64,000 nt of DNA from Haliclona indistincta (GCA_964017065.1 OZ024786.1:15078940-15142939), one strand, 5' to 3'. Positions 19,197 through 30,296 are shown, numbered from the stretch's first letter. Translations and numbers: made by a program. The notes: generated from the letters alone by a model not told the origin.

Positions 19197-21424
19197 GTAC
19201 TCCAGACTAGTGCTTTGACACAAACAAGAACAGAAATTATCAAACTCTGAACCAGACATAGGCCTACATCCTTTTTCCATGGCTATTGTGGTAAGAGTAT
19301 TAATATTAGGTAAGACCAAAGATTCTATTAATGATGCACCTGCTCTACCACATAGAAAGATAGTTGTGAGTGATGGGCAGTGTAGTGGTGGTATACATAC
19401 TGCAGCTGGTAACTCATCACCTTCTTGATCACCAGTGCCTATCTTAAGTGTCTTCAGTGAGCTCAGTTTGACTACATTACTTAGCAATGGTAGATTCTCT
19501 GCTATACCAGCAGGATTAATAGTGTTGAGTGCAATCAACTCCAAGCATGGAAAGACTAATGGAAATGACTTAACCAGTTCAGCTGTAGCATGTGGCTGTT
19601 TTATGCTTTCCAAGATTATCCCTATAACTGATGCACATGAGGATTTTGTTGAGTAGGAAACATTTGTAAATCTCACAAAATGCTCCACAAATCCTTCCAA
19701 CAATAAATCATCATTAAATATCAGCTTCCATTGTGCTGAGGGATCAATGTTAGCAACACACCAGGCAGTGACAAAGCATTCTAGTGGATTAGTAATTGAC
19801 GGAGTAACATTGTTTTTATGAGTAAAAAGTTTAGTAGAGAGATCACGAGACTGAGTTTCAAACACCATTTCAAAGAAATATGGATTACATTTCCTTCTGT
19901 TAGAGAATACTATCATTGAAACATAACCAATATCAAGATATTGTAGTATTAGCTTTACACAATCATCAAAAGTGTCTCCTTTTACTATAGCGTCTGCTGC
20001 TTGGAGAGACCCTTTCAACAGCTCAAGAGGAACTGAAGTGAGTTTAGTCAGACCAGAAAGAAAGTAAAGAGCTGGCCAATGGTGACCTTCTGTTATTCCA
20101 TCTCTAACAAGTGTGACAAGAGGAAACAGGCTCGTATCACTAACCAGTCTAACCATATCCTCTGAACCCATTCTAGACCAGTGCAAGGCAGCCAAATATT
20201 CCTGTAGGGTCAGGTGTAAGAAGCAGTAAGACACTGAGCTGCCAATTACGAACTCCTCCTCTGCACTTTGCATCAGACCCATGTGATCACATGGAATGCT
20301 ATCGAATATAAACTGTCTGTTCTCCAGACCGTCTGCTGCTAGCTGGGACAGCTTCAAAACCTGTTCCTGTATCACTGAGGGCAAGTCTGACAGTTGTCTG
20401 ATTTTAGTTTTACACTTACTGTACTCCTGGTGATCACTGATGTAGCGAATCAATGAGCTGAGTAGTAGGTCTGTGTAAAGCTGTGTCAATGTAGTGGGAG
20501 CATAGGCTTTGCCTTTCTTCTCTCTCCATTTCTCAATGTACAGAGCAGTGAGTGTGGCACATTGAAGAGGAATATACATTATGGAGGATACAAATGGGTT
20601 TGAGGCTATGTATGACATAAGAACGGGCAATATCTCGGGTTGCTTTTGGCATGCCATTTCCACATAAGATTTTATATCCTCATCATTGAAACCAACTACC
20701 TCTATGTGCTGATCAATGAACTCTGGACACAAGCTATCGTTGGCTGATGGTCGACTGGTCACCAATATAGAGGCTTTAGACAGACAATCTCCTGTCAGCA
20801 ATCGATTGAATATGCTACTCTCTGTTCTTTGATTCTCTGTTAGCTCATCATATCCTTCCAGCACTAGAAACACACCTCTACCATCTACTGATGTTATGTG
20901 CTCCAAAACCTCTTGTTTGATGCTATCATAGTCATGATTGAAAAGATCGGACAATCTCTTTGCCTCTCGCACTCTCTTACTACGAAGCTGTAGCATTAGA
21001 ACGATATCCCAATCTCGTAGCATCTTGCCCTCTGCCCATTGGCGACAAAGCTCCCAAGAGAACATTGTTTTTCCTATTCCCGGACTACCTTCTACCAAAA
21101 TGTGTTGTGCTACTGACTGGTCCTCACGTCTACCAATGTCCTCCATCTCCATTGGTCTCCTCTTCTTCTTTATTGCAGCAACATCTCCATACAACTGCAA
21201 CAAGAGACACTTGCTCTTCAATTCATCATCCTCTTCCTCCTCTTCATTACTGACCATGTTGAGGTGAATGAACTGTTTAGGACGGATCTTAACACCATCT
21301 TTTAACATTGGTGAAATTCTGTGGGCTTTATAGCGATCCTTGAGGTAGTCAATGTATCTCTGGACTCCAGGAGTGTGTGGAGTCCCTGCAGCAGGTGAAG
21401 TAATAGGTGGGAGGTCAGGTAGAC
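19197..21424 (-). pseudogene. NLR-2 exon 5 body: NACHT and start of LRR, truncated by insertion
   Basis: Entry acceptor ctctcag before 21424, phase 1. Walker A (G-S-P-G-I-G-K-T), Walker B, T-S-R-P and F-L-H-L-T-L-Q-E-Y-L-A-A are intact, and the H-M-G-L-M-Q-S-A-E-E-E segment missing in NLR-1 is present. The LRR frame is open until S-L-E-Y-L-K-L at 19197, then enters the mobile element and stops at 19110. The product would be a CARD-NACHT protein without most LRRs and without UIMs. Confidence 0.88.
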
Positions 21425-21473
21425 CTGAGAGGGTATAATAAAGTACTCATGGCTACCACAGTTCCTCACTCAC

Positions 21474-21791
21474 CTAGTGCTGTTGTGATCCTTTGAACAA
21501 TATGATTCAGTGCAAATTGATCATTCATAGCTTCACAAAATTCTTTCATAAATTGTAATGCCCTGCTTGGCTCAGCTCTCATTGTTTTCTCCACTGCACT
21601 CAGTAACCTGATGGCTTTATCATTATTGCTAACACCACTGAGTGTTGAGAGATCATCCTTAACATATTCACTGATCAGTCCTTTAGAGTAGAGGACTGGT
21701 ATCAGTGCAGTTGGACTAGTCCTCATTGCCTTCACTAGTTGATCAAAGTGTTCACGGAACACCTCGTACACAGCAGTGTTTTCATCAGCAA
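21474..21791 (-). CDS. NLR-2 exon 4: CARD-like exon
   Basis: 318 nt, phase 1-1, same borders as NLR-1. It differs in the fourth and fifth helices (L-Q-F-M-K-E-F-C-E-A-M-N). Intact frame. Confidence 0.8.
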
Positions 21792-21853
21792 CTGCACCAG
21801 AGAAGAGAGAGAGTAGACTCAATGTAACCACTGATCACAGCTACACTCCTCAC

Positions 21854-21988
21854 CTGTCCTAGGGCCCGGGTTCATTTCAATATCTCCAGACAGCATGAGC
21901 TGGGTCCTGCTAACCACACCTTTAGAGTAGAGGGCTGGTATCAGTGTAGCTGGTCTCACTAGGTGATGAGTAGTGTTGCCACTAGCAA
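21854..21988 (-). CDS. NLR-2 exon 3: CARD-derived 2A exon
   Basis: 135 nt, phase 1-1. The motif is G-D-I-E-M-N-P-G-P, with N-P-G-P codons at 21861-21872. Leu to Met at the variable position keeps the D-x-E-x-N-P-G-P consensus. Confidence 0.86.
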
Positions 21989-22201
21989 CTGAAGAGACAC
22001 TCATCACAGCATATTGAACATGATTATCATCACTCACTTGTCTTCAGGACAGCAGCTGAGCTCACTAAAGATGAAGTGACAGGTTGAACACTGCAGTAGT
22101 TGTGGCTTGTGTTACCAGTGGACAATGTCTTGCTAACCAGACCTTAGTTGTAGAGCACATTGGGTAAATACACTAGTATAGCCTGCATGATGGCTGCTTA
22201 C

Positions 22202-22306
22202 CTAGTGCTGTGGTAATCACTGGTATAGAGTAGAGGACTGGTATGATCAGAGTTGAACAAGTCATTGATCTATCATGGAACACCTCCAGCTCACATCCAG
22301 TATCAT
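22202..22306 (-). CDS. NLR-2 exon 2: short CARD-derived exon, shorter form
   Basis: 105 nt, still phase 1-1. The acceptor is moved to ctacag, so the first seven codons of the NLR-1 form are absent and it starts D-D-T-G-C-E-L-E-V-F. The same short form occurs in NLR-5. Confidence 0.7.
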
Positions 22307-22446
22307 CTGTAGATCAATACAGTACAATAATACTGTAGTACAACATGATCACATTATAGTAAAATAATGATAGGAAGGTTATGCCTTTTATGGAGTTGCT
22401 TATAAAAACAAGAATACTTCATTACTGAAACTACACTGTGATCTAC

Positions 22447-22744
22447 CTGTTTCACTGTGCAGTAGATCAGCTGGGTTCACTAATATTGTAGCGGCAACAC
22501 TGATCTTCTGAAGACAGTAGTATCGTGTAGTAGTGTCTACTAACAGTACTAGTAGCGGGATAATGATCAGTACAGTGACCACTAGTTCCATCATGACGGT
22601 GCTCAGTGCCAGCAACGGTGACCAATCCTCCACTCCATCAGCTGATGATGCTAACAGCACTTTAGCTCTAGTCCTGCCGCTTGAACCAACACGGACCGCA
22701 CGATACAGACCAATCCTGGCCCGCCATGTACAGATATCAATCAT
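22447..22744 (-). CDS. NLR-2 exon 1: membrane-spanning N-terminal exon
   Basis: 298 nt from ATG 22744 to donor gtagat, 99 codons plus one base. Nearly identical to NLR-1 exon 1. The hydrophobic core L-V-V-T-V-L-I-I-I-P-L-L is unchanged. The ATG lies 131 bp from the ATG of the divergent DBR1 fragment. Confidence 0.72.
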
Positions 22745-22875
22745 TGGTGGAGCTGCAACTTCAGTAGAGATTAGCCGATCGAGAGCAAGATACGTAAACA
22801 AGCTAGCGCATGCGTACAGATTGTAAGTTGAGTGGGTGTGGCTCAACCCACGTGTGGTATGCTAGTTTGAGAGCG
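22745..22875. promoter_or_regulatory. Bidirectional promoter between NLR-2 and DBR1 fragment
   Basis: 131 bp between two head-to-head ATG codons, holding a GCGCATGCGT palindrome-like NRF-1 site at 22806-22815 and no TATA box. The arrangement is repeated at NLR-3, NLR-5 and NLR-6. Promoter activity is inferred from geometry. Confidence 0.5.
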
Positions 22876-23266
22876 ATGAAGGTAATGAGTTGTGTGTCTC
22901 TTCTATTCGTGTCTTCTCTCTCACTCCAGGTAGCTGTTGCTGGTTGCTGTCATGGTCACCTGGACGGCATATACTCGACATTGCTGCTAGCCCAGGAGCG
23001 AGAAGGTGTCTCCATTGATGTGTTACTGTGCTGTGGTGACTTCCAGGTACACTACACCACCATAATGGCGGCTCTTAATTATCAGTGAATAAGCTTTGAT
23101 ATGATCCACTGTACATTAGACTAGTGATCACTTCACTAGAGTCACTGTGTGAGTGTGTGTGTGTGTGAGCGTGCGTGTGTGTGTGTGTATGTGTGCCGGT
23201 GTGTGTGTGTGTGTTGTGTGTGTGTGTTGTGTGTGTGTGTGTGCGCGTGTGCGTGTGTGTGTGTGC

Positions 23267-23301
<35 letters not shown>

Positions 23302-23343
23302 GTGTGTGTGTGTGTGCGCGTGTGCGTGTGTGTGTGTGTGTGC

Positions 23344-23380
<37 letters not shown>

Positions 23381-23478
23381 TGTGATCTATTATCTTCCAT
23401 CAGGCAGTCAGGAACAGTGTTGATCTCAACTGTATGTCAGTACCTAATAAATACAAGTCAATAGGACACTACTATAAG
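22876..23478 (+). pseudogene. DBR1: DBR1 (RNA lariat debranching enzyme) 5' fragment, copy 1
   Basis: Coding exon 1 is only ATG AAG (22876-22881), then a 48-bp intron. Exon 2 (22930-23046, 39 codons) encodes V-A-V-A-G-C-C-H-G-H-L-D and ends L-L-C-C-G-D-F-Q, the metallophosphatase N-terminus of DBR1 with G-C-C-H-G-x-L-D and C-C-G-D-F-Q. Exon 3 (23404-23478, 25 codons) encodes A-V-R-N-S-V-D-L-N-C-M. No later exon (for example the G-N-H-E metal-binding motif) follows before the next gene, so it is a truncated duplicate. The intron between exons 2 and 3 is a (GT)n repeat. Confidence 0.85.
23141..23385. repeat. (GT)n microsatellite
   Basis: About 245 bp of GT with GC and T interruptions inside the DBR1 fragment intron. 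The open frames across it are compositional artefacts. Confidence 0.95.
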
Positions 23479-23534
23479 GTTTGTCACATCACATGTGATC
23501 GTAGTTGGAAAAATCCAAGATTAGATAGTATGCT

Positions 23535-24223
23535 AATAGGCCATTCCCAGTAAGAGCAAAGTATGCATGGAATGCATGCGTGGGCGTACTACTCTGCACT
23601 GGAGTAAAGGTGATTACGTAAGCGCTAAAATTAATACACAAATTTATATGAGTCTTATGGAGGAAATAGGGATATTTTCGACGTCTTTCTAGCGCTCTCC
23701 GTATACTTGTCTGGTTTCCTCTATCCGCGCTCTGTGGAAGGCAGAAGTCTGCGCGTGCATTGGCAACGGCGTTTTGGAGGAACAGGCGCGCAAACAAGGC
23801 CTACTCATAATGTAGAACGATAAGGACACAGGCTCCACAACAGACATAGAGTTCTACAGCTATACCCACATACCAGCACGCAGTATAGTCCTACTGTATC
23901 CAGGTTTACAGCTTCACATGGTTATCACAGCTTGCCATAGTTAACGGAACTTAGGCTTGTTTGCGCGCCTGTTTATCCAAGACGACGTTAATTGCCAATG
24001 CACGTGCAGTCTTTTGCCTTCCACAGAGCGCGGATAGAGGAAACCAGACAAGTATACGGAGAGTGCTAGAAAGACGTCGAAAATATCCCTTTTTTCTCCA
24101 TAAGCTACATATAAATTCGTGTATTAATTTTAGTGCTTACGTAATCACCTTTACTCCAGTCTAGCTAGGAAGCCAATTCACAACCCATTAATGCTAATTA
24201 AATTCTTTAGGGAATGGGCTATT
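23535..24223. mobile_element. Inverted-repeat element with ~200-bp arms
   Basis: Ends aataggccattccc (23535) and gggaatgggctatt (24210) are inverted with one mismatch. Long imperfect arms (23588-23802 with 23954-24160) contain the shared blocks ccgcgctctgtggaaggcag and cgtatacttgtctggtttcc. No coding potential. Confidence 0.8.
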
Positions 24224-24239
24224 GTTGTAAGAGCCAACA

Positions 24240-24440
24240 TGGTATGTGTTCATTAGAACTCTAGCTACATATGTACTCTACAATAGAACTCTAGCTATGT
24301 GCCCTAACAATGCGTTTGATAGGCCTATTACTGTTCAGTAGAACTCTTGCAATGCGCTCGATAAAGCTATGATTTTTTTGAATAGAATTATACTATGTGT
24401 TCAATAGAGCTATTTTGTGTTCTTGTGTCTTTCTTATTTT
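24240..24440. repeat. Minisatellite of ~25-bp 'caatagaactctagctatgt' units
   Basis: Degenerate repeats of this unit. The same family appears at 36310-36352, 37222-37262, 61510-61671 and 62185-62300, always just after a DBR1 fragment. Confidence 0.7.
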
Positions 24441-24518
24441 TTAACTGACGAGGCTTAGTAAAAATTTCACAATAATCACACAATTACATTAAAGACACAT
24501 CGTACACACACACTCTCT

Positions 24519-26786
24519 CTATATTAATGTACATCCTGATCTCTTAGTCGTCCTGACTGGTCTCAATGATAGTCTACATGCTTCACTGAATACTTCCTTT
24601 AGTCCTGTTTGTGTCAGAGAGGAGCATTCTAAATAGAGAGCAGCACCTAGCTTGCGTTGTAACTCATGTCCCTCTTCTTCAGTGATCGGTGGTGAGTGAG
24701 ACTCCTCTAGCTTACTGAGGGTCTTGGGGTCTGTACGAAGGTCTAGCTTAGTGCCTGGATAGAGAGATAAGAGAGCTAGTACATATGTACAAGTTAGTGA
24801 TATTTGTAGCTAGTCATGGAGCTGCTGAATTTAATGTCATTGGTAACACAGGGTTTTGTCAATTTAATGTGTTGGTAAAGATGTGATGATTGGGCGGTGG
24901 GCTCTTTGTGCCATTGCTTGTGACAGTACCATAATTATTCATCATTAAGATTTTGTTGATAGTTTAATGTACTGCAACACATCATGACGGAGGCATTTGC
25001 TTATAGGCTTGCCTGCGGGAATTTCTTCGTCACACAGTTTAAAATAGTTATCACATTTAGTTATCGTTCCTAGCTGTGCATACAGTATAAATGAGCATTG
25101 TGTGTTAAATGTTCGTCGCAAGTATAGACAACAAAATTTCTCGATCTATGGTATATTCGATGTGTGTGTGTTGTACCAACCTACTAATACTATTGGTGTT
25201 CTGGGGCAGTGATGGGTGATCTCTGGCCACCATTTTGATATCACATTGCTCATTGAGTCACGATGAACTAGTGAGAAACATATCACGAACACATCAGTGT
25301 CTGGATATGAGAGAGGACGGACACGATCATATGAGTCCTGTCCAGCCGTGTCCCATAATGACAGACTGGTCACCTTATCATCAATCATTAGATTAGCAGT
25401 GTAGTTATCAAACCTGTGAGGGTGATAGTAGTGAGGGTGATAGTAGTGATGGTGATAGTAGTGATGGTGATAGTAGTGATGGTAGTGAGGGTAATAGTAG
25501 TGAGGGTGATAGTAGTGAGGGTGATAGTAGTGAGGGTGATAGTAGTGACGGTAATAGTAGTGATGGTGATAGTAGTGAGGGTGATAGTAGTGAGGGTGAT
25601 AGTAGTGAGGGTGATAGTATAGCCTCGTCCCCACGCCCAATTTTCGCTAACTTTACGAAACGAATGACAGAACGAAATGCGAAAATAGGGCCTGGTATCC
25701 ATTGCAGGGGTATTGGTGCGCATGCGTTAGTCGTTATACAGAATCTGTATAATCGGCAGGATATTCTGAATCCGTAACCTTGTATTCTTCTAGGATACTG
25801 CGTCATTCTGTGTATTTGTCTGTATTCTCGCTCTACTGTAATGGAAGTTCTCACTGTGTGCACGTTTCTCTGCTTAGCGTAAAGATTGCAAACACGTGTG
25901 GACTAGTTCAGGAAGTCTAAGCCGATCTACTGGCGCCCTCACAAACCCCACGTGAAACTGTAGCGTACCAAGACTTTCACGAGTCCATTTTTCCAACTGA
26001 ACGATGGTTTTACTGGCTGCCCTGGTTGTCTTCAGACTCCCTCGCGACGGATCAAATCTTCTAGAGTGCGTGTTTGCTTAGCTATATTTCGTTTCTTGTT
26101 TTTAAACTTGCTCAGACTCTTTAATTTTATTCATGCATGCGTATCATTAATTACCCTTGCAATAGAGACCAGGCCTTTATTTTTCGCCGTTTCATTCATT
26201 TGCGTTTTTCGTTGCGAAAAATTTTGGCCTGGGGACGAGGCTAGTGATAGTAGTGACGGTAATAGTAGTGATGGTGATAGTAGTGAGGGTGATAGTTGTG
26301 ATGGTGATAGTAGTGAGGGTGATAGTAGTGAGGGTGATAGTAGTGAGGGTGATAGTAGTGAGGGTGATAGTAGTGAGGGTGATAGTAGTGACGGTGATAG
26401 TAGTGAGGGTGATAGTAGTGATGGTGATAATAGTGACGGTGATAGTAGTGATGGTGATAGTAGTGATGGTGATAGTAGTGACGGTGATAGTAGTGATGGT
26501 GATAGTAGTGACGGTGATAGTAGTGACGGTGATAGTAGTGAGGGTGATAGTAGTGAGGGTGATAGTAGTGAGGGTGATAGTAGTGAGGGTGATAGTAGTA
26601 GTGAGGGTGATAGTAGTGATGGTGATAGTAGTGAGGGTGATAGTAGTGATGGTGATAGTAGTGATGGTGATACACTCACACTGTTGGTACATGTTCTCCT
26701 GGGAAGCAGTTCATGGTATAGCTGATCAACATGCTGGTCTTACCTACTGCACCATCTCCCACTACCACACACTTGATACCTTGCAT
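24519..26786 (-). CDS. Rho-family small GTPase, copy 1 (three exons)
   Basis: Exons 26786-26680, 25413-25181 and 24754-24519 total 576 nt, giving 191 residues with no stop. The P-loop is G-D-G-A-V-G-K-T, switch I contains [13 protein letters not shown] (the Thr/Tyr typical of Rho), switch II is W-D-T-A-G-Q-D, and the base-binding motif is G-T-K-L-D-L. C-S-S-L-T-Q corresponds to the C-S-A-L-T-Q motif of Rac/Cdc42. The C-terminus is basic and ends in the CAAX box C-T-L-I, so it should be prenylated and membrane bound. Rho proteins control actin and signalling. Intron 1 contains a minisatellite interrupted by a MITE. The gene is an apparently functional member of the duplicated module (second copy 37376-39042). 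Confidence 0.9.
25416..26672. repeat. 15-bp minisatellite in Rho GTPase intron 1, copy 1
   Basis: Tandem units of gtagtgaNggtgata (15 bp, N mainly G, T or C), split by the M1 MITE into 25416-25619 and 26244-26672. On the transcribed minus strand it is a C/T-rich run directly before the exon 2 acceptor. All three frames on both strands are open, because the unit length is a multiple of three. Confidence 0.93.
25620..26243. mobile_element. 624-bp M1 MITE inserted in the minisatellite
   Basis: TAGCCTCGTCCCC ends and 9-bp target duplication GTGATAGTA (25611-25619 and 26244-26252). Same family as 17975-18551. It is absent from the paralogous intron at 38.2 kb, so it is younger than the module duplication. 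Confidence 0.9.
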
Positions 26787-28052
26787 CTTGTCAGATATAT
26801 CACAGCAAGTGAAAAATATAGACAAATTTTAACTCTCTAGTTGCTTGAATATAGTCAAGTGCAACAAATGGAGGATTCTAAGCAACAGATCGTTCAACAA
26901 GAGCGTGCTTGGTCTAGCGTCTTCTGTGAGGGTAGTGTACGTACTGTGTTCGATGAGAGGGTTTCAGGAATATTTGGTTCTTTCTGGTCTTGTGTACTGA
27001 GTCAGGTACTATGATAACAGTTATCACAGCAAGGTAGGATAGAGGCTGTGTTATCTCTCTCTTATCAGCTCTCAAGTGAGTTACACCTTTGCTTAGCTGC
27101 CTCGCAACACAAACTGTTTCTAGCCGTCTTGGGTGGAATTGATACAAAGACAGACACACCTTCGAAATGATTGAGAATGGTTGGCTCAAAAGGGTTAAGA
27201 TTATAATTGACGGCTTTCAAGTACTTGTTTTAAACACAGTCTCAGAAGAGCAGATTGATATGCTGTCCAGTTTTGTCTTACTGAAGTTAGTAGAGAGCCT
27301 AATTTGGTGTAAAGAATCACTTTCTACTTTGCTGTGTTCAGGATGTGTTCGTTATAATGGTGTATAGCCTTGTTTGTTGTTGAGAGTGAGTTTGGTCGCG
27401 TTTGGCAGCGGAAGATTGGACGTGACGTACTGGTGACAGGACAGCTGTATAATGATGGGACATAATGTTCACTCACCCTTCACACACTAACTCAACCACT
27501 CACACACTGGCTCATGGTACAATGATGCAACAACATTAAGTATTACTAGTAGAGCAACGGTACGTGAAATTTTCATTCTGTTACACCGGTGCAATGAAAA
27601 CTTAACCAGCTATTAGACAAATATAACGAGTAGACTAACTAAGTATAAAATTAATGTGTCTAATCCTTAGCTTAGTGGTTAGTTTTTGAAAGTTGATGTA
27701 CATGCATTCTAACTTTATGGTCTTAGATTTATGAATTAAAGCTTTGTTCATGAGTTATGACGTGATTTGCTTACTTTGTTTACCGTTGCTGGCTATCTGG
27801 ACTTCTGCGAAGTCGAATGTGTCCATGGTTAACTGGCTATCAGATTGTAGGTTTACAGGATAGCATGGCGGGTCCGGATAAAATTAAAAAAAAAGCTGCT
27901 ACAAGCATGACTATGTGCTTGCCTTTGTGCATGCACAGCTAACTATTACACTGTGGTAGCATACTATTGGCTTCTGTTATGTTTGTCAGCTTGTATCAAT
28001 AGCTTGCATTGTACTTTATAAATTATGTTATTATCATCATCTGCTCATGGAA
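26787..28052. other. Rho upstream spacer, duplicated at 39043-40350
   Basis: No gene recognised. Much of it is conserved in the paralogous spacer upstream of the second Rho copy (for example the cttcgaaatgattga block at 27161 and 39409), so it may hold the Rho promoter and 5' UTR. The small open frame at 27167-27367 (66 codons, cut to a different length in the other copy) has no recognisable motif. Confidence 0.5.
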
Positions 28053-28243
28053 TACCGTATAGCCGGTTATTTTCATGTTGATTTAATTTTCGAACGGCTG
28101 GTGTGGGTCGAAAATTAGATTTCGAAAAATTCTTTTTGCCTATTTAAAACGTTCTGTGACGTGGCTCTTTGACGAAAATTAGACCCAGCCAAAATTTGGC
28201 TAACGAAATATTTGACAATGCGAAAAAAACCGGCTATACGGTA
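28053..28243. mobile_element. 191-bp MITE with TACCGTATAGCCGG ends
   Basis: Terminal inverted repeats TACCGTATAGCCGG at 28053 and the exact inverse ending 28243. The interior contains several cgaaaatta-like inverted segments. Confidence 0.85.
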
Positions 28244-28314
28244 GCTGTTGTTGCTGTTCTGTATGCATGCTATTCCACCGAGGCATCTGCACCTTTGGTG
28301 CTTCATCAAACCTG

Positions 28315-29483
28315 TGATGGTGATAGTAGTGATGGTGATAGTAGTAAGGGTGATAGTAGTGATGGTAATAGTAGTGATGGTGATACCGTAGACGCAGAAA
28401 TTTTCAAGGGGATTTTATTTTCGAGGCTGGGATTAACCTCGAAATTTAAATCATCGAATTATTAGTTCGACAAAAATTAAATCGTCGAATTATTTGTGCA
28501 ACGATGGTACATTCCCATGTGTTGACACAGCCACCAGCACTGATGACTCTCAGGCGCTACTTCAAGCCAGTGGATCAAACAACTGACGGGCTTCTACCAG
28601 ATCCATGTGGACCGTTGTCAATGTCAGCACGAATGGAATTCCAGCTGCAACTATTGCCGCAGCATTTCTGTCTCTTGAATTGTTAGGCTCCAACGCACAC
28701 ACAAGTGTTTCCTGCCCAACTGCAGTTTCCCAGATATCTTTTATATCCACGGATACACACTTTACACAGATCTTTCTGGTACTGCGAAACTGTTCCCACC
28801 ATTTTCGCACGTGAAAATTTCGCAGACAAAATTTTTCGCTGCGTTCAAATTTTCGAGGGATGTGACCACCCTCGAAAATTAGATTCCTTGAAAATTTAAC
28901 ACTCGAAATATTTCACCCTCGAAAATTTCTGCGTCTACAGTAGTAGTGATGGTGATAGTAGTGATGGTGATAGTAGTGATGGTGATAGTAGTGATGATTA
29001 TAGTAGTGATGGTGATAGTAGTTATGGTGATAGTAGTGATGGTGATAGTAGTGATGGTGATAGTAGTGATGGTGATAGTAGTAAGGGTGATAGTAGTGAT
29101 GGTAATAGTAGTAATGGTGATAGTAGTGATGGTGATAGTAGTGATGGTGATAGTAGTGATGGTGATAGTAGTGATGGTGATAGTAGTGATGGTGATAGTA
29201 GTGATGATTATAGTAGTGATGGTGATAGTTGTTATGGTGATAGTAGTGATGGTGATAGTAGTTATGGTGATAGTAGTGATGGTAATAATAGTGATGGTGA
29301 TAGTAGTGATGGTGATAGTAGTGATGGTTATAGTAGTGATGGTGATAGTAGTGATGGTGATAGTAGTGATGTTGATAGTAGTGATGGTTATAATAGTGAT
29401 GGTGATAGTAGTGATGGTGATAGTAGTGATGGTTATAGTAGTGATGGTGATAGTAGTGATGGTGATAGTAGTGATGTTGATAG
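28315..29483. repeat. 15-bp minisatellite array without Rho exons
   Basis: Same gtagtgatggtgata unit as in the Rho intron, at 28315-28383 and 28943-29483, interrupted by the MITE at 28384-28942. The flanks have no Rho coding exons, so this is a separate array. A tiny equivalent of about two units is at 40360-40392 in the sister module. Confidence 0.9.
28384..28942. mobile_element. 559-bp MITE in the minisatellite
   Basis: Ends taccgtagacgcagaaattt and its inverse (one mismatch) at 28942. Interior rich in tcgaaaatt repeats, related in style to the MITE at 28053. No coding potential. Confidence 0.85.
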
Positions 29484-29693
29484 GGTGATATTTGTGACAA
29501 ACATCTTCATACATTAGCAGGTTATTGTTGAGTCAGTTTCAGATTTGGTATAATTATGAACTTGTGTGAATAGTTACCATAGCAACATGGTAACAAAGTC
29601 CATATAAGGTATGACACATTGTCCCATAATGTTATCTCATGTTGTAGTGTGAGTGATGAGACCAGTTCACCATCAAACCATGAGAAGAGGGAG

Positions 29694-30047
29694 TACTGTA
29701 GAGATGACAGAAGAGATTTGAAGAGCAACTTGAACTGGTAAGAACACGTACAATGTATGATGTCATATGCCTCACTGTCTCATGTACTAGATCTCTCATC
29801 AGTTACAAGCTGTTCTCAGAGGACACTTAGTACGTAAAGCACTAACAGAACAACACAACTCAACACAAGATAATGAGAGAGAGAAGAAACTGATGATGGA
29901 TCATGAAATGTGAGTGAGTTAGTGTGTGTTGATGGAGTGTGTTTGATACTGTGCAGAGTGAGTCAGGAACTTCAAAGCATTCTAAGAGGTCACATGACCA
30001 GAAGAAGGCGGAGTCACATACCACTACAGGAACTACTAGCTAGATAG
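29694..30047 (+). pseudogene. Coiled-coil/IQ-motif gene, 3' fragment (copy 2)
   Basis: Only the short F-E-E-Q-L-E-L exon (to about 29737), the first IQ exon (about 29791-29909) and the last exon 29957-30047 remain. It is tail-to-tail with NLR-3, whose stop is 250 bp away. Confidence 0.65.
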
Positions 30048-30296
30048 TGATGGATCACAAACTAGTTTACGTTATTATATGAACTCACAAAAATTATTAA
30101 AAGACACAAAGCAACTTAGCTATACAACGAACGTAATAACTATAATAATAATATTAATAATACTAGATACGAGAGAAAAATGTTATTAATGTTCTTGCAT
30201 GATCAACACAATATGTTTAAAAATTAAAAAGATTTGAAATCAAAAGGGTGTAGTGATGAAGAAATCTACCACTGGTTCACCATGTATTTTCTTCAT

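Noticed and set aside
23128..23464. Cys-Val or His-Thr repeat proteins across GT microsatellites (also 36068-36256 and 37813-38144).
   Set aside because: Open only because dinucleotide repeats lack stops. They lie in introns of DBR1 or Rho fragments.
26066..26725. D-S-S-E-G-D repeat protein and other repeat frames over the 15-bp minisatellite (also 28879-29514 and 38505-39069).
   Set aside because: The repeat unit is a multiple of three with no stop in any frame. It maps inside a Rho intron and is interrupted by a MITE.
28315..29483. Could the regularly spaced 15-bp repeat be a CRISPR array?
   Set aside because: Units are head-to-tail with no unique spacers, in a eukaryotic intron context, and there are no cas genes.
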